64,000 nucleotides of DNA. Origin: Closterium sp. Naga37s-1 (taxonomy: Eukaryota > Streptophyta > Zygnematophyceae > Desmidiales > Closteriaceae). This document shows, in pieces, positions 45,801 to 57,400 of the stretch. The stretch is from contig CANJKZ010000952.1 in assembly GCA_947471745.1 (NCBI GenBank), forward strand, positions 576,001 through 640,000. The letters run 5' to 3'. The notes below the pieces were generated by a model. That model was given only the letters and a program-made list of their open reading frames with translations, searched no databases and was not told where the DNA came from. Positions within the stretch are counted from its first letter, which is position 1. Each line of letters begins with the position of its first letter. The translations under genes and the position numbers were made by a program.

Positions 45801-46471
45801 AAGAGAGAAAGGGAGAGAGCAGGGAAGGGAGTTGGGGAGGGGAAAGAAGGAGGGAGGGAGGGAGACAGAGAGAGCACATTGAGGAAATTCCGGCAGTCAG
45901 CACTATCAAAACCGTCAAGAAAGTCACAAAAGTCAAGCCATGTAGACACAGACATCGCGTGCCGCTCCACAGAAATGCTCCTGCATTAACTCCCGATGAG
46001 ACGAGCCATACGCGTTATATGCTGACCTGGTTTATCGCTAACGACCACCACCACGTCGCCGTTCACGCGCCCGTCGGCGCAAGCCGCGTGTATCGCTTTG
46101 AAGTTCGACCCGCCGCCCGAAACGAACACCGCCAGCCGCGCTCGCCGCCGATCCGACGGTTGAGTGGTGTCTTCGGCGGCGGCATCGCCGGGGGTGGCGC
46201 GCGCCGCGTCGCTGGAATACGCATCCGCGCGCGCGACGAGCCGCGCGGAAGCGAGTCTTCGCGGCTCGCACGACCGTTGCGCGACGGCCTGGAGTGACAC
46301 GGGTTGAGATCGAGACGCGACGAGTGGCGTGGATGACGGTAGAGCGCTTGCGGATATGCGCGCGTGCGAGAGCGCTGTGCGGTGGTGGGTAGCGGGAGCC
46401 TTGTTTGAAACATTATTGCGGCCTAATAGTCGAGACGAATCACAATGCATGGTTGAAACGTGCGCGGCCAT
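42656..46471 (-). CDS. Phosphoribosylglycinamide formyltransferase (GAR transformylase, purine synthesis)
   Basis: Five exons, 46471-46027, 45696-45573, 45014-44838, 44104-43978 and 42769-42656, encode 328 residues with consistent phases. The enzyme transfers a formyl group from 10-formyltetrahydrofolate to GAR, the third step of purine synthesis, which in plants is plastidial. The first 108 or so residues are Ser/Ala/Arg-rich and look like a transit peptide. The catalytic domain has LAVFVSGGGSNFKAIH (113-128), ECGGWQYARASGIP (149-162), VVLAGYLKLLP (197-207) and NIHPALLP (220-227), with catalytic N220 and H222. SGPTVHFVDERYDHG (251-265) carries the catalytic Asp at 263. It ends EDGVPLIRTTKDGNEFE. 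An in-frame ATG lies upstream at 46751-46753, but that extension looks unrelated to the family. Confidence 0.9.
42786..42827. repeat. G-rich homopolymer tract
   Basis: About 25 consecutive G with nearby shorter G runs, next to the exon 5 acceptor in intron 4. It may form G-quadruplexes and is prone to length error in sequencing. Confidence 0.85.
42873..43340 (-). repeat. Copies of the GAR transformylase exon 5 start
   Basis: The acceptor and first codons of exon 5 (EHQLYARVVAALC) recur at about 42873-42921 (almost exact), 43133-43187 and 43281-43337 (more degraded) in intron 4. This matches the near-to-far decay seen at other exons. Confidence 0.8.
44172..44550 (-). repeat. Three copies of GAR transformylase exon 4
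   Basis: Copies of the acceptor-proximal 80-90 bp of exon 4 (VSGPTVHFVDERYDHG to PVLPS) lie at about 44172-44264, 44322-44408 and 44453-44550, with a period of about 140-150 bp. They keep plausible acceptors but not the exon end with its donor. Confidence 0.82.
44595..44760 (-). repeat. Copies of the GAR transformylase exon 3 donor end
   Basis: The 3' end of exon 3 (GMRVHKAVIASGA and donor), plus following intron, is repeated once almost fully (about 44692-44760) and once partly (about 44595-44625). The unit is about 145 bp. Confidence 0.75.
45067..45375 (-). repeat. Copies of the GAR transformylase exon 3 start
   Basis: Three copies of the acceptor-proximal part of exon 3 (QHGVDFVVLAGYLKLLPASLVEAF) lie at about 45067-45127, 45190-45268 and 45311-45375, in intron 2. 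They have internal losses and differences. Confidence 0.78.
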
Positions 46472-46690
46472 GACTGACCAGACGGATTGAATGGAATGGT
46501 AGTCAGGACTCGACGAGTTGCGTTGCGTTGGTTGCCGAATGTGTTCAGCAGAAAAAGGGCAGGGAATTTGGGGATAAGGAGTGCAGATGGAGAAAGGGAG
46601 CGAGGTAATTTGGGTTCGCGAAATGATTCTACGGTTGCGAAACGAGGTGCTGAGGGTGATTGTTATGTGTGAACTAGAATTACACACATC

Positions 46691-46702
46691 CCTTATATAG
46701 GA
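46691..46702 (-). promoter_or_regulatory. Possible TATA box of the GAR transformylase gene
   Basis: CCTATATAAGGG-like sequence on the minus strand, about 220 bp upstream of the chosen ATG. This rests only on the motif and its position. Confidence 0.35.
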
Positions 46703-46782
46703 GTTGCTTTTATGGAGTTGTAAGAAATATTTTTGGCATTCCTTGCCGCGCATCTCAACATCTCCTACACGACCAACCGTTC

Positions 46783-46904
46783 TGTTGTAGTAAATAAAGA
46801 ATTACTCAAGCATTCCTGAAGGTGCAGCAGTATCGCACCAACCACTACCGAAGCAACACAAGCAGCACTACCGTATCACCCCGAATAGTAGTGCATATGC
46901 GCGT
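46783..46904 (+). repeat. 5' LTR of element F (incomplete)
   Basis: Matches the beginning of the 3' LTR at 61023 (shared AATTACTCAAGCATTCC and GAAGGTGCAGCAGTATCG). It stops where fragment G begins. Confidence 0.75.
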
Positions 46905-47105
46905 CAAACTGTATGTTTGTGTTCTCTCTAGGCTATAGTGTGTTAGTCTACAAGGGGTACAACAATTTAGAGTTAGTAGTTGTACCCAGCTCATTCATAG
47001 TTCATTCATTCCTGCACAGTTGATTTTGACATGGTATTCAGAGCAGGAAACTTGTTAGGTTTTTAGGGCCCATTGATCGTTCCGCTAGTTCCTGCCCGAA
47101 GCGCC
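46905..47105 (+). mobile_element. Copia fragment G (LTR, primer-binding site and leader)
   Basis: A piece of about 125 bp resembles the short copia LTRs here (GTCAAACTGTATG to GATTTTGACA). It is followed by TGGTATTCAGAGCAGG (primer-binding site, about 47030) and a short leader (GGGCCCATTG, CCTGCCCGAAGCGC) like that of element B. No further part of this element is seen. Confidence 0.7.
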
Positions 47106-47663
47106 CTTGCGCCCTTGGACAACGACAAGGCGGAGCGTCTTACCAACAAATCACCGGACCACCGACGCGCAACCAGACCGTGTCCATGCGCGCCGTCGCC
47201 AGCACATCGCAAGCTCCAAAACGAATCTTTGCGAACGACAAAGGGAAAAACAAGGTGTTAATCTGCATGGTGCAACACGGACCACCTCTAATCAATTGCG
47301 AGTACCGCTTCTTTTGTAGGTGGGAAGACATGTTCGCAAACCCACCTGAAGAGAAGCTGGAAGGATCAGTCAAGGAAGAAGAGAACGACCCGACATACGA
47401 CGAGCAAATGGTCGGACGCATTCCGTACAATTCCGTACAAATACCCACTACCGTGGATCCAAGAGTCGACACCTGCACGCATTGCACACGACGACGAAGG
47501 CTGGGGTTATGAAGAAGACCACGACAAGGAGCATCATCTCACTCCGCAAATTGCATGCATCGCAAGGGAGAAGAAGGATATCATTAGATGGTACCTGGAC
47601 AGCTGTTGCGGACAATGCATGGTGTCATCCAGCCGCTACATCCTCAACAGCAAACCACTCTTC

Positions 47664-47794
47664 TGTCAGAATAACGAACAGGAATGAGTTGAACTAGCAA
47701 CAAGGTGGGTACAAGTAGGAAACCCTAATTGGGTTGTACCCCATATGGGCTACCCCACTACAGCCTACTGAATAAACAGCATATAAGTTTGACA
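47664..47794 (-). repeat. 3' LTR of element H
   Basis: 131 bp, with the polypurine-like CTATGGGGGTG (minus strand) directly beside it at about 47795-47805. Confidence 0.9.
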
Positions 47795-48069
47795 CACCCC
47801 CATAGGCAAAGTGGGGGAGAACAAGAGGTCACAAGACCGGTCAAGAAAAGCAAAGCAAGCTCAGGGTGGATCACGAAGTCACCACACATTCTGAGCACAA
47901 GCAAATGGCCACAAGGCCAGTTCACATGCAAAGTTATATAAAGGAGAACAAGCAGTACAGTGATCACAACCTAGCAAGTGTAAGCATGCAGGTATATGTA
48001 TATAGATCATAGTACAAGCAAAGTCAACAAGTGAGCAAGTGAGGCCAAGTAGGCACAAGGCCTAGAACA

Positions 48070-51000
48070 ATAAAGAAACGCTGATGATCACAAGGCTGAA
48101 GTGCCTTGGTGAAGATATCAGCAGTGTTGGCCTAAGAGGCCACGTAAACAAGACGAAGCTGACCACGCTGCTGCAACTCTCGAGCAAGGAACGCAGAGCG
48201 ATGTGCTTCGTTCTGTGCTCCAGTCTGTGCTCCTGACACAATGCAATCATGGCCTTGTTGTCGACGTACAGAACTGGAGGAGAACGAGGCGGCTCTCCCA
48301 AGTCGGTCAGCAGGTAGGTGAGCCAGCGTAACTCCTGTGCAGCCATGGCCCCTGCGTAGATCTCAGCCTCACAACTGGAGCTGAGAACAGAAGACGAGCG
48401 GGTAGACCGCCACGAAACAGAGCCGGAGCCAAGGCTGAAGGTGTAACCCTGTGACGACCGTTGCGTAGCCAAGTCGTCAACCCAAGAAGCGTCTGCGTGA
48501 CCAGTGAGAACAACTCGAGCCCGACCTACATGCACGAGCCCCATGCCCGACGTACTGCACAAGTAGCGCATCACCCTCTTAGCGGCCTTCCACTGCTCTG
48601 GTCGGTGTCTCCCGGGCGCAACGTAGCGAGCCTGGATGCTAAGAGGGTAAGCAAGGTCAGGTCGAGTGCAGGTCATCAGGTACATGAGGCAGCCCACAAG
48701 CTTTGGATACGGGCCACTCGGCTCTACGGACTCATCCGAAGGCAGAGCTGAGAGCGAGTGACCGGTAGGCAGAGGAGTGGCCTGTGGCGAGGAGTACTCA
48801 AAGCCGAAGCGCTGAAGGACCTGCTGCACCATGTATGACTGAGTCAAGGTAATGGTGCGCCGTGCTCTGTCCCGGGTGATCTGCAAGCCAAGATAGCTGC
48901 GCAGCTCACCCAGGTCTGTGCACGTGTGTCTCTTCTGCAGCTTTGACTTCACGTGGGCCAGTCTAGCAGTGTCAGCACTGGCAAAGACCAAGTCGTCGAC
49001 GTACACGAGGATGTAGAACAGCGGCAGCGAAGTGTCGGTGCGTAGAAACAGCGACGGGTCAGCAGTCGAAGGAGCAAACCCAAGAGCCACAAGCGTCGTC
49101 CTCAATGTGTCGTGCCACTCGCGAGGCGCCTGGCAGAGAACGTAGACTGGCCGCCAGAGGCTCCTCTGGGTACCTGCAGGAAACGACCCAGTGAAGCCAG
49201 GTGGGCAGCGCAGCCAGATCTCCTCGTGCAGGCTGCCCTGTAGGAAAGCAGTGCTGAAGTCAAGAGAGTGAAGCTCGTAGTCACGCTGAGCGGCGACGTG
49301 CAGCAGAACCCAAAGAATGGTCATCTTCGGGGTAGGGGAGAAGGTCTGGAAGAAGTCAACCCCCTGTCGCTGACTGAAGCCTCGTGCAACGTAACGCGCC
49401 TTGAAGACAGGCGGAGAACCCGGCGGCCGCTTCACCCTGAAAATCCACATGCCACTGACGATGTTCGCCCCAGGTGGGGGAACCTCGTCGAGGTAGGTGC
49501 ATGTGGACTTCCAGGATGCCATCTCTGCGTCCATGGCTGTCTGCCACTGAGAGGAGTAGGGACCCTCTATCGCCTCTGCGTAAGAGCGCGGGGTCGGGAT
49601 GTCTGGTGCATCCGGGTCTCCCTCAGGTGCAATCAGCATTGACACGAGATGAGGTACAGCAGCTGCAAAGCACTCAAACTCCTCCTGCCTGTCCTCAAGG
49701 ACGTTCGTGCCAAGAGCACACTCACCCCCGACGGAGGAGGACAGACAGACTCAGCAACAAGACTAGCGGCGTAGTCTAGACGACAGGCGGCAGCAAAGTC
49801 AACAAGCCCAGCAACTAGGGCAGACGCAGCAGTGGACTCAAACGAAGGGTCAGTGACAGCAGTAGCTAGAAGACGTGTGACAGTAGGACTGGCAGCACGA
49901 GCAATGTCTGACGGCGGGTCAGGGACGTCAGGAAGAGAGGACGCAGGAGGAGACGGCAGAGGGACACGCAGTGGAACAGAGGAAGGACGAAGTGCCATCT
50001 GGTGCGTGCCAGGGACAGGAGGAGGACGCTGACGCGGAACACGACGACCAGTGCGAACAGTGCGAACAGGCGACGCAGGACGAGACTCAGGCTCACGGCG
50101 CTTCGCAAGACCTCCGGTCGGCCCAGTGTAAGAAGGACCAGGCAGAGGGGAGGCTGGCTGTAACTGCGACTGCGACTGGTCAGGCGGTGGACACAGCAAG
50201 GGAGGAGTAGGACCAATAGAAGTCGGGAGACCAAGAACCTACTGAAGGAGTGGAACGAAGTACGGCCACGGCCGCGCAGCGCCTCCAGAACTAGCACCAA
50301 CAGCACCAGTACCCCCAGCTCCAGGGTCTCCAGCACCTCCAGCAGCTCCAGCTCCAGCAGCACCTCCAGCTCCAGCAGCTCCAGTACCTCCAGTACGAGC
50401 ACCTCCAGGACCAGTGGCTCCAGCACCTCCAGCTCCAGCAGCACCTCCAGCTCCAGCAGCTCCAGTACCTCCAGTACGAGCACCTCCGGGACCTGTGGCT
50501 CCAGCACTTCCAGTAGCTCCAGCTCCAGCAGCACCTCCAGCTCCTGCAGCTCCAGTACCTCCAGTACGAGCACCTCCAGGACCAGCGGCTCCAGCACCTC
50601 CAGCTCCAGCAGCACCTCCAGCTCCAGCAGCTCCAGTACCTCCAGTACGAGCACCTCCGGGACCAGCGGCTCCAGCACCTCCAGTAGCTCCAGCTCCAGC
50701 AGCACCTCCAGCTCCAGCAGCTCCAGGACCTCCAGGTCCAGGGCCTCCAACGGTAGATCCCCAGCTCCAGCAGCACGGCTCCAGCGCCGAGCAAACCACT
50801 CGCGCAGCTGCGGTGGAGAGAGTGGCTCCCGCCGTGACAAGACACCCGTAGGACCTCCAGAAGACAAAGTACCTCCAGGCTCAGCACACTCAGGCCCAAC
50901 ACCCCCAGGCTCAGCACCCCCAGGCTCAGCACCCCCAGACTCCGCACGCTCAGGCTCAGCACCCCCAGGCTCCGCACGCTCAGGCTCAGCACCCCCAGGC

Positions 51001-52600
51001 TCCGCACCCTCAGACTCAGCAACCCCTGGCTTAGCACCCCCAGGCTTCGCACGCTCAGGCTCAGCACCCCCAGGCCCCGCACCCGCCAGCTCAGCACCCC
51101 TAGACGCAGCACCCCTAGCAGCTCCAGAGTCGACAGCTACCTTGACAGGCTCGACAGGGTCTACCTGGGACACACCTGAGGGGGCAGGACCCTGAGGGGG
51201 GAGGGGGTCTACCGGAGGAGGACCTGGTGCTAGGAAGAGCGGCGGGGGGGGGGGGGAGAGGGGCAGTGCGGTAGGGGAAGAGACGGTAAAAGGGAACCGA
51301 CTCGTCAAACGTGACGTCCTGAGAGGGCAGGATACGGCGCGAGGTGGGGTGGTAGAGCTGCCAGCCAGTCGCGTCAGGGGGAAAGCCAAGGAAGACGCAG
51401 GGAATGGCGCGGGCGGAGAGCTTGTCCGCGGACGTATCGCGGACAAAGGCACGAGAGCCCTAGACCCGATACACCGACGCATCGCCAACCTCTCCCGTCC
51501 AACGCAGTGTCGGCGAGGTCTCCGGCAAGGAGACACGGGGCTAGAGGTTGCGCTGATGCGCAGCGTATCGGACCGCAAACGGCTAAAGAAAATAGGGGGC
51601 AGCCGCATGGATCATGGAGGTACGAGCGACCTCCATGACTAAGCCAATGCGGTGCTCAGCAACCCCATTCTGCTGCGGAGAGGCCGGAAGCGTGAACGTC
51701 TGGCGAATGCCCTCCACGACAAAAGTCCCGTAGAAGGTCGGAGGCAAACTCACCACCTCTGTCAGAGTGCAGACGCTGGACGGGAAGGTCCGTCTCGAAC
51801 CGCTCGCGGAGCTGGAGACGAACAGCGCGGATCCAAGGGATCAAAACATCAGAGACCTCCCCCTTGGTGCGCAAGGGGAAGATCGTGGTGTAACGCGTGT
51901 AGTCGTCAACAACCAGCAGAAAGTACCGCTCGCGGCCCTGTCCATGGACGCGGGCTGGGCCCCACACGTCCATGTGGAGAGTCTGCAGGGGAGCAGTCGT
52001 CGGGGGAAACTCAGAGGAGTGAGGAACGGCACGCTGCCGCCCCTCGACACAGGGAAGACAGGGAGGAGCAGGCGAGGGTGGGAGGGGAGGGAGAGACCTG
52101 GGAAGACCAGAGACAAGGAGACGGGAGTGCATGCCACGGAGGCGTGCCACGGAGGGGTGACCAAGGCGGTGGTGCCAAAGGAGCGTCTGGTGCGACAGGG
52201 CGCGACACGAGCAGGGGGCCGACAGCTGACCTGACGCAGACGCATACGCAGCTACCTGAGGAGGCGCACAGTGTGTATAGACTCGACCCCGGCCGACGGG
52301 TGAACGTGGCCAGGTGCCTCCCAGTCCAGGAGCACGTACAGATCGCCACACGCTGTCCTCCAGGGGTGAAGGTATCAACCCACTGATCCTGAAGGACGGC
52401 GTTCGTTGCTCACCAAGTTCGTAGAGAACGAGGGGAGGTGGAGACCTGACAGTGAGCCAGACGGAACCGCCGGACAAGGCAGAACAGTGGAGGAACGTGC
52501 AAGGACTGGGCCCCCAGAGGGACAGCAACAGGTGCAGAGAGCGGTGTGACTGTGGTACTGTCGCAAAAGAAACAGCTGGAAGCACCTGAGTCAAGTGTGA
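48070..52600 (-). pseudogene. Element H pol region
   Basis: Protease LDSGAS lies near 52585. The integrase motifs HHRLGHPSVARLRG, LHMDVWGPARVHGQG and LLVVDDYTRYTT lie at about 51880-52190. The Gly/Ala- and Leu/Glu-reading linker repeats follow. Reverse transcriptase (FKARYVARGFSQRQGVDFF, ILVYVDDLVFASAD) and RNase H (SSCEAEIYAGAMAAQELRW near 48320-48380) complete the region. There are several breaks. Confidence 0.88.
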
Positions 52601-52839
52601 AGGTGTGCTGGGCCGCAGCAGACTCAGTACCAAAGAGAGCAGACTCACTAGCACCTAGAGCAGCAGCCTCTATACCTGGGTCTCGCGGCATACACAGGTA
52701 ACAGTCACCCTCAGCACTAACAGTCAATGCATACATGGCAGAAAGGATAGCATCATAATCAAGAGCAAAGATGTCTACACCCTGCTTAAGCTGGTCTGCC
52801 CAGCGGGGATGATAATCGGGAAACTCTGTGCGGAAGGCG

Positions 52840-54038
52840 TCGGTAAGACGAGAGAAGCAGCGGTACTGGGTGTGGAGCTTGCCGCATGCCTGACCAGTGC
52901 GGTCACCTGTTCGAATGACATATAGGCAGGGACCACTACCCCCAGCCGCCCCACGCTGAGCAAACCACTCACGTAGCTCCTGGGGCGAAAGCTGACGCTG
53001 CTGCTGCTGCCTCTGACCACCGCCAAGGCCTCCCCTCTGACTGGTACCACCCCGGCCGCCACCACTGCCACCGCCTCCACTCCCACTGCCGCCACCACTG
53101 CCGCCACCACTACCGCCACTGCCGCCACCACCGCCGCCACCTACACCTCCACCCCCACCACCACTCCCTCCGCCACCACCGCCCCCTCCACCGCCTCCAC
53201 CGCCCCCACCACCGCCTCCACCTCTGCCCCCCCCCCCCCCCCCCGCCTCTGCCTCCCCTGCCCCTATCGCTGCGGCGCCTCCCACTAGGGGCAGACGCAG
53301 CCCCTACCTCCTCAGCACGAAGGTAGTCAACAGCTGAAGCAGAGGCAACTGAGGGGAGAAGGGGGGAGGGCGAACACCCCTCAAAGAAGGGAGTGCGAGG
53401 AGTGCCACGAGAAGCGCCTACAGCGACTATGCTAGTCTCAGCTGCAAGGAGGTGCTTCTCGAGCAGGTCGACAGTGAGGGTGGTGGGGTCAAGGGCGAGA
53501 AGGAGGTCCCTGACAGCGCTAAGAGAGTCAGGGAGGCGGGTGACTATGAAGTAGAGAGTGATGTACATGGGAGGAGGGTTCATGGTGAGAAACTCGGCGG
53601 GAAGCGCAGCACGGTAGCGAGTGTCACTAGTGCGAAGGTGAGTGGCGAGGTCGGCTACAGTGGCAAAGGCGGACAGCTCTGGGAACAGGTAGGGCAGGAG
53701 AAGGCGGCCTAGAGCAGCAGTGGCCGACGAGGAGTAACGAGCAACTACAGCGTCCTACAGTGCTTTCGCAGTCTTGGCTGTCGGAAGTGAGCGCGTTCTT
53801 CTAACGGCAGGTGGTTGCGAACGGCTAGGCGAGCAGCAGCGTCACGAGTAAGCCACTGCGAGCGAGCTGTACTGTCAGCTGTGTCGGAAGGGGCGACAGA
53901 GGCGCCAGAAGTGAGGTAAAACAGCGAAATACCGTCCTTGGAGTCGCTCAGTAAGAACAGCTCCAATTCATCGAGCCAGGAGTCGAACTCTATCGGGCGG
54001 CCCTCCGAATCAAAGGTGAGGACGCTCAGGGTCGCCAT
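52840..54038 (-). pseudogene. Element H gag region
   Basis: It starts MATLSVLTFDSEG and is parallel to element A gag. A long Gly-rich tract lies at about 53030-53270. The motif C-X13-C-X3-H-X4-C (CLYVIRTG...ACGKLHTQYRCF) lies at about 52856-52930, followed by SRLTDAFRTEFPD. It is broken. Confidence 0.78.
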
Positions 54039-54049
54039 AGCAGGCAGAG

Positions 54050-54790
54050 CAGGCGAGCGTGCTAGCAGCAAGGCAGCACGCAAGGAGGGCAGGGCAGGGC
54101 AGCGGCCAGCAGGGCGGCGCACAGGAAGGGCAGCGCGGCTGCTAGCGGCGCAAGGGCAGGGCAGGGCGCGCGGCTTCTGGCGGCACGCTGGCAGGGCAGG
54201 GCGCACGGCGGCGGCGGCGCGCGGTCTGGGCAGGGCGCACGGCGGCGGGCGGCGCATGGGCAGGGCAGGGCCGGTGGCGGGCGGCGCGCGGGCAGGGCAG
54301 GGCGCGCGGCGGCGGCGCGTGGGCAGGGCGCGCGGCAAGCAGGGCGTGCGGGCAGGGCGCTCGGCGGACAGGGCGCACGGCGAGCAGGGCGCGCGGCAGG
54401 CAGCGCGCGCGGGCAGGGCGCACGGCGGGCAGGGCGCGCAGCAGGCAGGGCGCGCGGGCAGGGCGCTCTGCGGGCAGGGCGCGCGGCGAGCAGGGCGCGC
54501 GGCAGGCAGCGCGCGCGGGAAGAGCGCACGGCGGGCAGGGCGCGCGACGAGCAGGGCGCGCGGCGGACAGGGCGCGCGGTAGGCAGGGCGCTTGGCAGGC
54601 AGCGTGCGCGATTAGGGCGCGCGGGCAGGGCGCGCGACGGGCAGGGCGCGCGGCAGGCAGGGCGCGCGGCGCGACAGTGAGCGACGCGCGGGCAGGGCAG
54701 TGCGCGCAGCAGCGAGCAGCGCGCGGGCAGGGCAGGGCGTGCGCGGCAGCGCGACGCAGGGCAGGGCAGGGCAGGGCGGCACGACGCTAA
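54050..54790 (-). repeat. GC-rich tandem-repeat leader of element H
   Basis: Units of about 15-30 bp built on GGGCAGGGCGCGCGGC. It holds the same position as the leaders of A and D, but the unit is different. Confidence 0.75.
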
Positions 54791-54874
54791 CAGGGCGGCA
54801 CGACTCGTGGGGTAGAGCAGTTCGGTGGGCCCTAAAAAAAAATCGGTCCTAGGCTAGGACCTGCTCTGAAACCA

Positions 54875-55005
54875 TGTCAGAATTACGAACATGAATGAGT
54901 TGAACTAGCAGCAAGGTGGGTACAAGTAGGAAACCCTAATTGGGTTGTACCCCATATGGGCTACCCCACTACAGCCTACAGAATAAACAGCATATAAGTT
55001 TGACA
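54875..55005 (-). repeat. 5' LTR of element H
   Basis: 131 bp, adjoining the primer-binding site TGGTTTCAGAGCAGG (minus strand). Confidence 0.9.
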
Positions 55006-55670
55006 CCTTCAACGAGATTGAGATCGCGGACGCCAACAACCAGTCAAACTACGCGAAAATTCGCGGACAGATTCAGTTGGAATCAAAGGACACGAACTTC
55101 TGCATCCACATCAGCGACGTCCTTGTCGTACCGTAACTGCAAATCAATATTTTGTCGGTTGCCCAGCCGATGAAGTGTGGCGTGCACCTGCGCACATTCG
55201 AAGAAGAATTTCACTTAATACTTGACAATACCTTGATCGGCAAGGCAAGAAACGGGAACAGAGTTTTTGTTCTTAACTTTGACTCACCTAGAAGTACCGG
55301 CTACGTTGACCATATCATAGTCCTCGATCTACCAAGACATCCATCACCACCTGCCTAGAGTCATACGGAAGAAATAGACTATCAACATCCTGGATCGGAC
55401 GGAACCGTCCGTGCTCTCGAAGTGCTTGTTGCATCAACCATGAACCCTGCAGACACCGGACCACATGTAGTGGACGCAGGAGAGGAAATCAGCTCAGCCG
55501 GAGAAAGTTCAAATGGAGGACAGGGACAAGCAAACTGGCCCAGAGTCGAGCAACCTACCGGCTGGAATGTCGATGAAGGATGGGACACAGTAGACGTCAA
55601 CTGGCCATTGCGCGACACAGGGTGGGGAGCACGACCCGAAGAAGCCTCTGAAGTCGAAACGGGATGGGCC

Positions 55671-55886
55671 TATCAGAAGTAGTAGGAGTACGGCCTAGGC
55701 TTAGTAGCCTAGGCCACAGTAGGACTAGTAACGAGGAGCCAAGTACGAGCTAGGAATGTGTGTAGGAACAGAATTGAGAAGGAATGATTGAACTAGCAAG
55801 CAGCAGGATACAAATAGCAAACCCTAAGGGGCTGTACTCACTATAGAGTACCCCACTGCAGGCTACACAAACAACATATTCTGACA
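55671..55886 (-). repeat. 3' LTR of element I
   Basis: 216 bp. It contains the 10-bp-arm palindrome (GGCCTAGGCT, AGCCTAGGCC) near 55697-55720, shared with the solo LTR at 1445-1677. Confidence 0.88.
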
Positions 55887-56689
55887 CACCCCCATAGCCA
55901 AAGTGGGGTGTAATCAGCACAATGAGCAGTCATAGCAATAGTTCATAATTATCAGCAAAGCTAGAGGCTATCACAGAGGGCAAGTGAGGAGGAGGAGGGA
56001 CTATGAAAGGAGAGAAGATGGGAGGCGACGACTGAAGCTGCAGACACACGGGCAACAGAAGCGGCTGACACAGTGGCGGCTGACACAGTGGCTACCGAGA
56101 CAGAGCGCCCCGGAATACTGGAGTAACTGGCTCTGCGGCTACGACGAGCGGCAGAAGCAACGGACCCACGGGCGACTGGTGCAGCAGGCTCTCAGTGGCT
56201 ACCGAGACAGTGCGTCCCGGAATACAGGAGTAACAGGCTTTGCGGCTGCGACGAGCGGCAGGAGCAACGGACCCACGGGCAACAGGTGCAGCAGGCTCTC
56301 TGAGCTACCAGGACAGTGTGCCCCGGACTACAGGTGCTGCGGACGACAAGACAGCAGCCTCCACTCAACCTCCCCCAACAGTCCCACACCCCTCTCACAC
56401 ACCCCCTGCTTCACCCCTAGCTCCACTCCCACATCACCCCCCTAGTGCCACTCCCCACGACTCCCACACCTCCACCCCCCTCAGCGGCAGCTGCAGCAGT
56501 GGGAGACGAAAAAGGAGGAGGGGAGAACCCACACCTCTCACCCCCATGCTCGCCACCCCACACCCCAGCCACCGCGGAACGCACGGTGGAATGGGAGCAA
56601 TGGGCAGCACGGGGGGGGGGGGGGGGGGGGGGGGACGGGGCGGGCTTCTGCAGAGGCGGCTCGCGCGGGTCCTGGGGCGGCTGCTGCAG

Positions 56690-57400
56690 GTGCGGGCTGC
56701 TCCAGGGGCGGCTGCTGCAGGTGCGGGCTGCTCCAGGGGCGGCTGCTGCAGGTGCGGGCTGCTCCAGGGGCGGCTGCTGCAGGTGCGGGCTGCTCCAGGG
56801 GCGGCTGCTGCAGTGGCGGGCGGCTCCAGGGGCTGCTGCTGCAGTGGCGGGCGGCTCCAGGGGCTGCTGCTGCAGTGGCGGGCGGCTCCAGGGGCGGCCG
56901 CCGCAGTTGAAAGGCAGAAGGGGGGGGGGGGGGGGGGGAAACGCACGGCCCCCAGGGCGCCCCGAGGGGCGACGAGAAGGGAGCCGCGCGGCCCCCCCCC
57001 CCGGGGCGCCGCGACGGGCACCAGGGAGGGCGCCGCGACGAGCCCCCAGAGCCGCCTCGACGGGCGACGGGGAGGGTGCCGCGCGGGCCCCCCGAAGTCG
57101 CCTCGACGGGCGACGGGGAGGGCGCCGCGCGGGCCCCCCGAAGTCGCCTCGACGGGCGACGGGGAGGGCCGCGCACGGCCCCCGAAGTCGCCTCGACGGG
57201 CGACGGGAGGGGACCGCGCGCGGCCCCCGTGGTCGCCACGACGGGCGACTGGTGGGGAGGCCGCGCGGGCCCCCAAGGTCGCCTCGACGGGCGACGGGAG
57301 GGGAGGCCGCGCGGGTCCCCGAGGTCGCCTCGACGGGCGACGGGAGGGGAGGCCGCGCGGGTCCCCGAGAGCGCCTCGACGGGCGCTTCGACGGGAGGGG
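56690..57400. repeat. Tandem repeats in the interior of element I
   Basis: About seven 31-bp units (TGCAGGTGCGGGCTGCTCC and variants) are followed by about seven longer units (TCGCCTCGACGGGCGAC). A G-run lies near 56610-56633 and another near 56919-56938. The long open frames on both strands here are compositional. Confidence 0.8.

Larger units (their letters stand above)
47664..55005 (-). mobile_element. Ty1/copia element H, both LTRs present, young
   Basis: 131-bp LTRs at 47664-47794 (3') and 54875-55005 (5') differ at four positions. On the minus strand the order is primer-binding site (about 54860-54874), GC-rich leader (about 54050-54790), gag (about 52840-54038), protease (about 52500-52600), integrase (about 51400-52250), low-complexity linker (about 50240-51240), reverse transcriptase (about 48900-49640) and RNase H (about 48070-48600). 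Flanks TCTTC (47659-47663) and CCTTC (55006-55010) form a one-mismatch duplication. It has both ends but several breaks in its coding part. It lies inside element F. Confidence 0.92.

Noticed and set aside
44699-45970. A 423-codon open frame on the minus strand with repeated GYLKLLPAS blocks
   Set aside because: It runs through introns of the GAR transformylase gene. The repeated blocks are intronic copies of exon 3, not a repeat protein.
46472-46753. A 94-residue N-terminal extension of the GAR transformylase
   Set aside because: It has no transit-peptide or family character and includes the likely TATA region. The ATG at 46471 gives a better plastid-type start.
54062-54582. Ala/Arg-rich open frames in the leader of element H
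   Set aside because: They are repeat-derived and located between primer-binding site and gag start.
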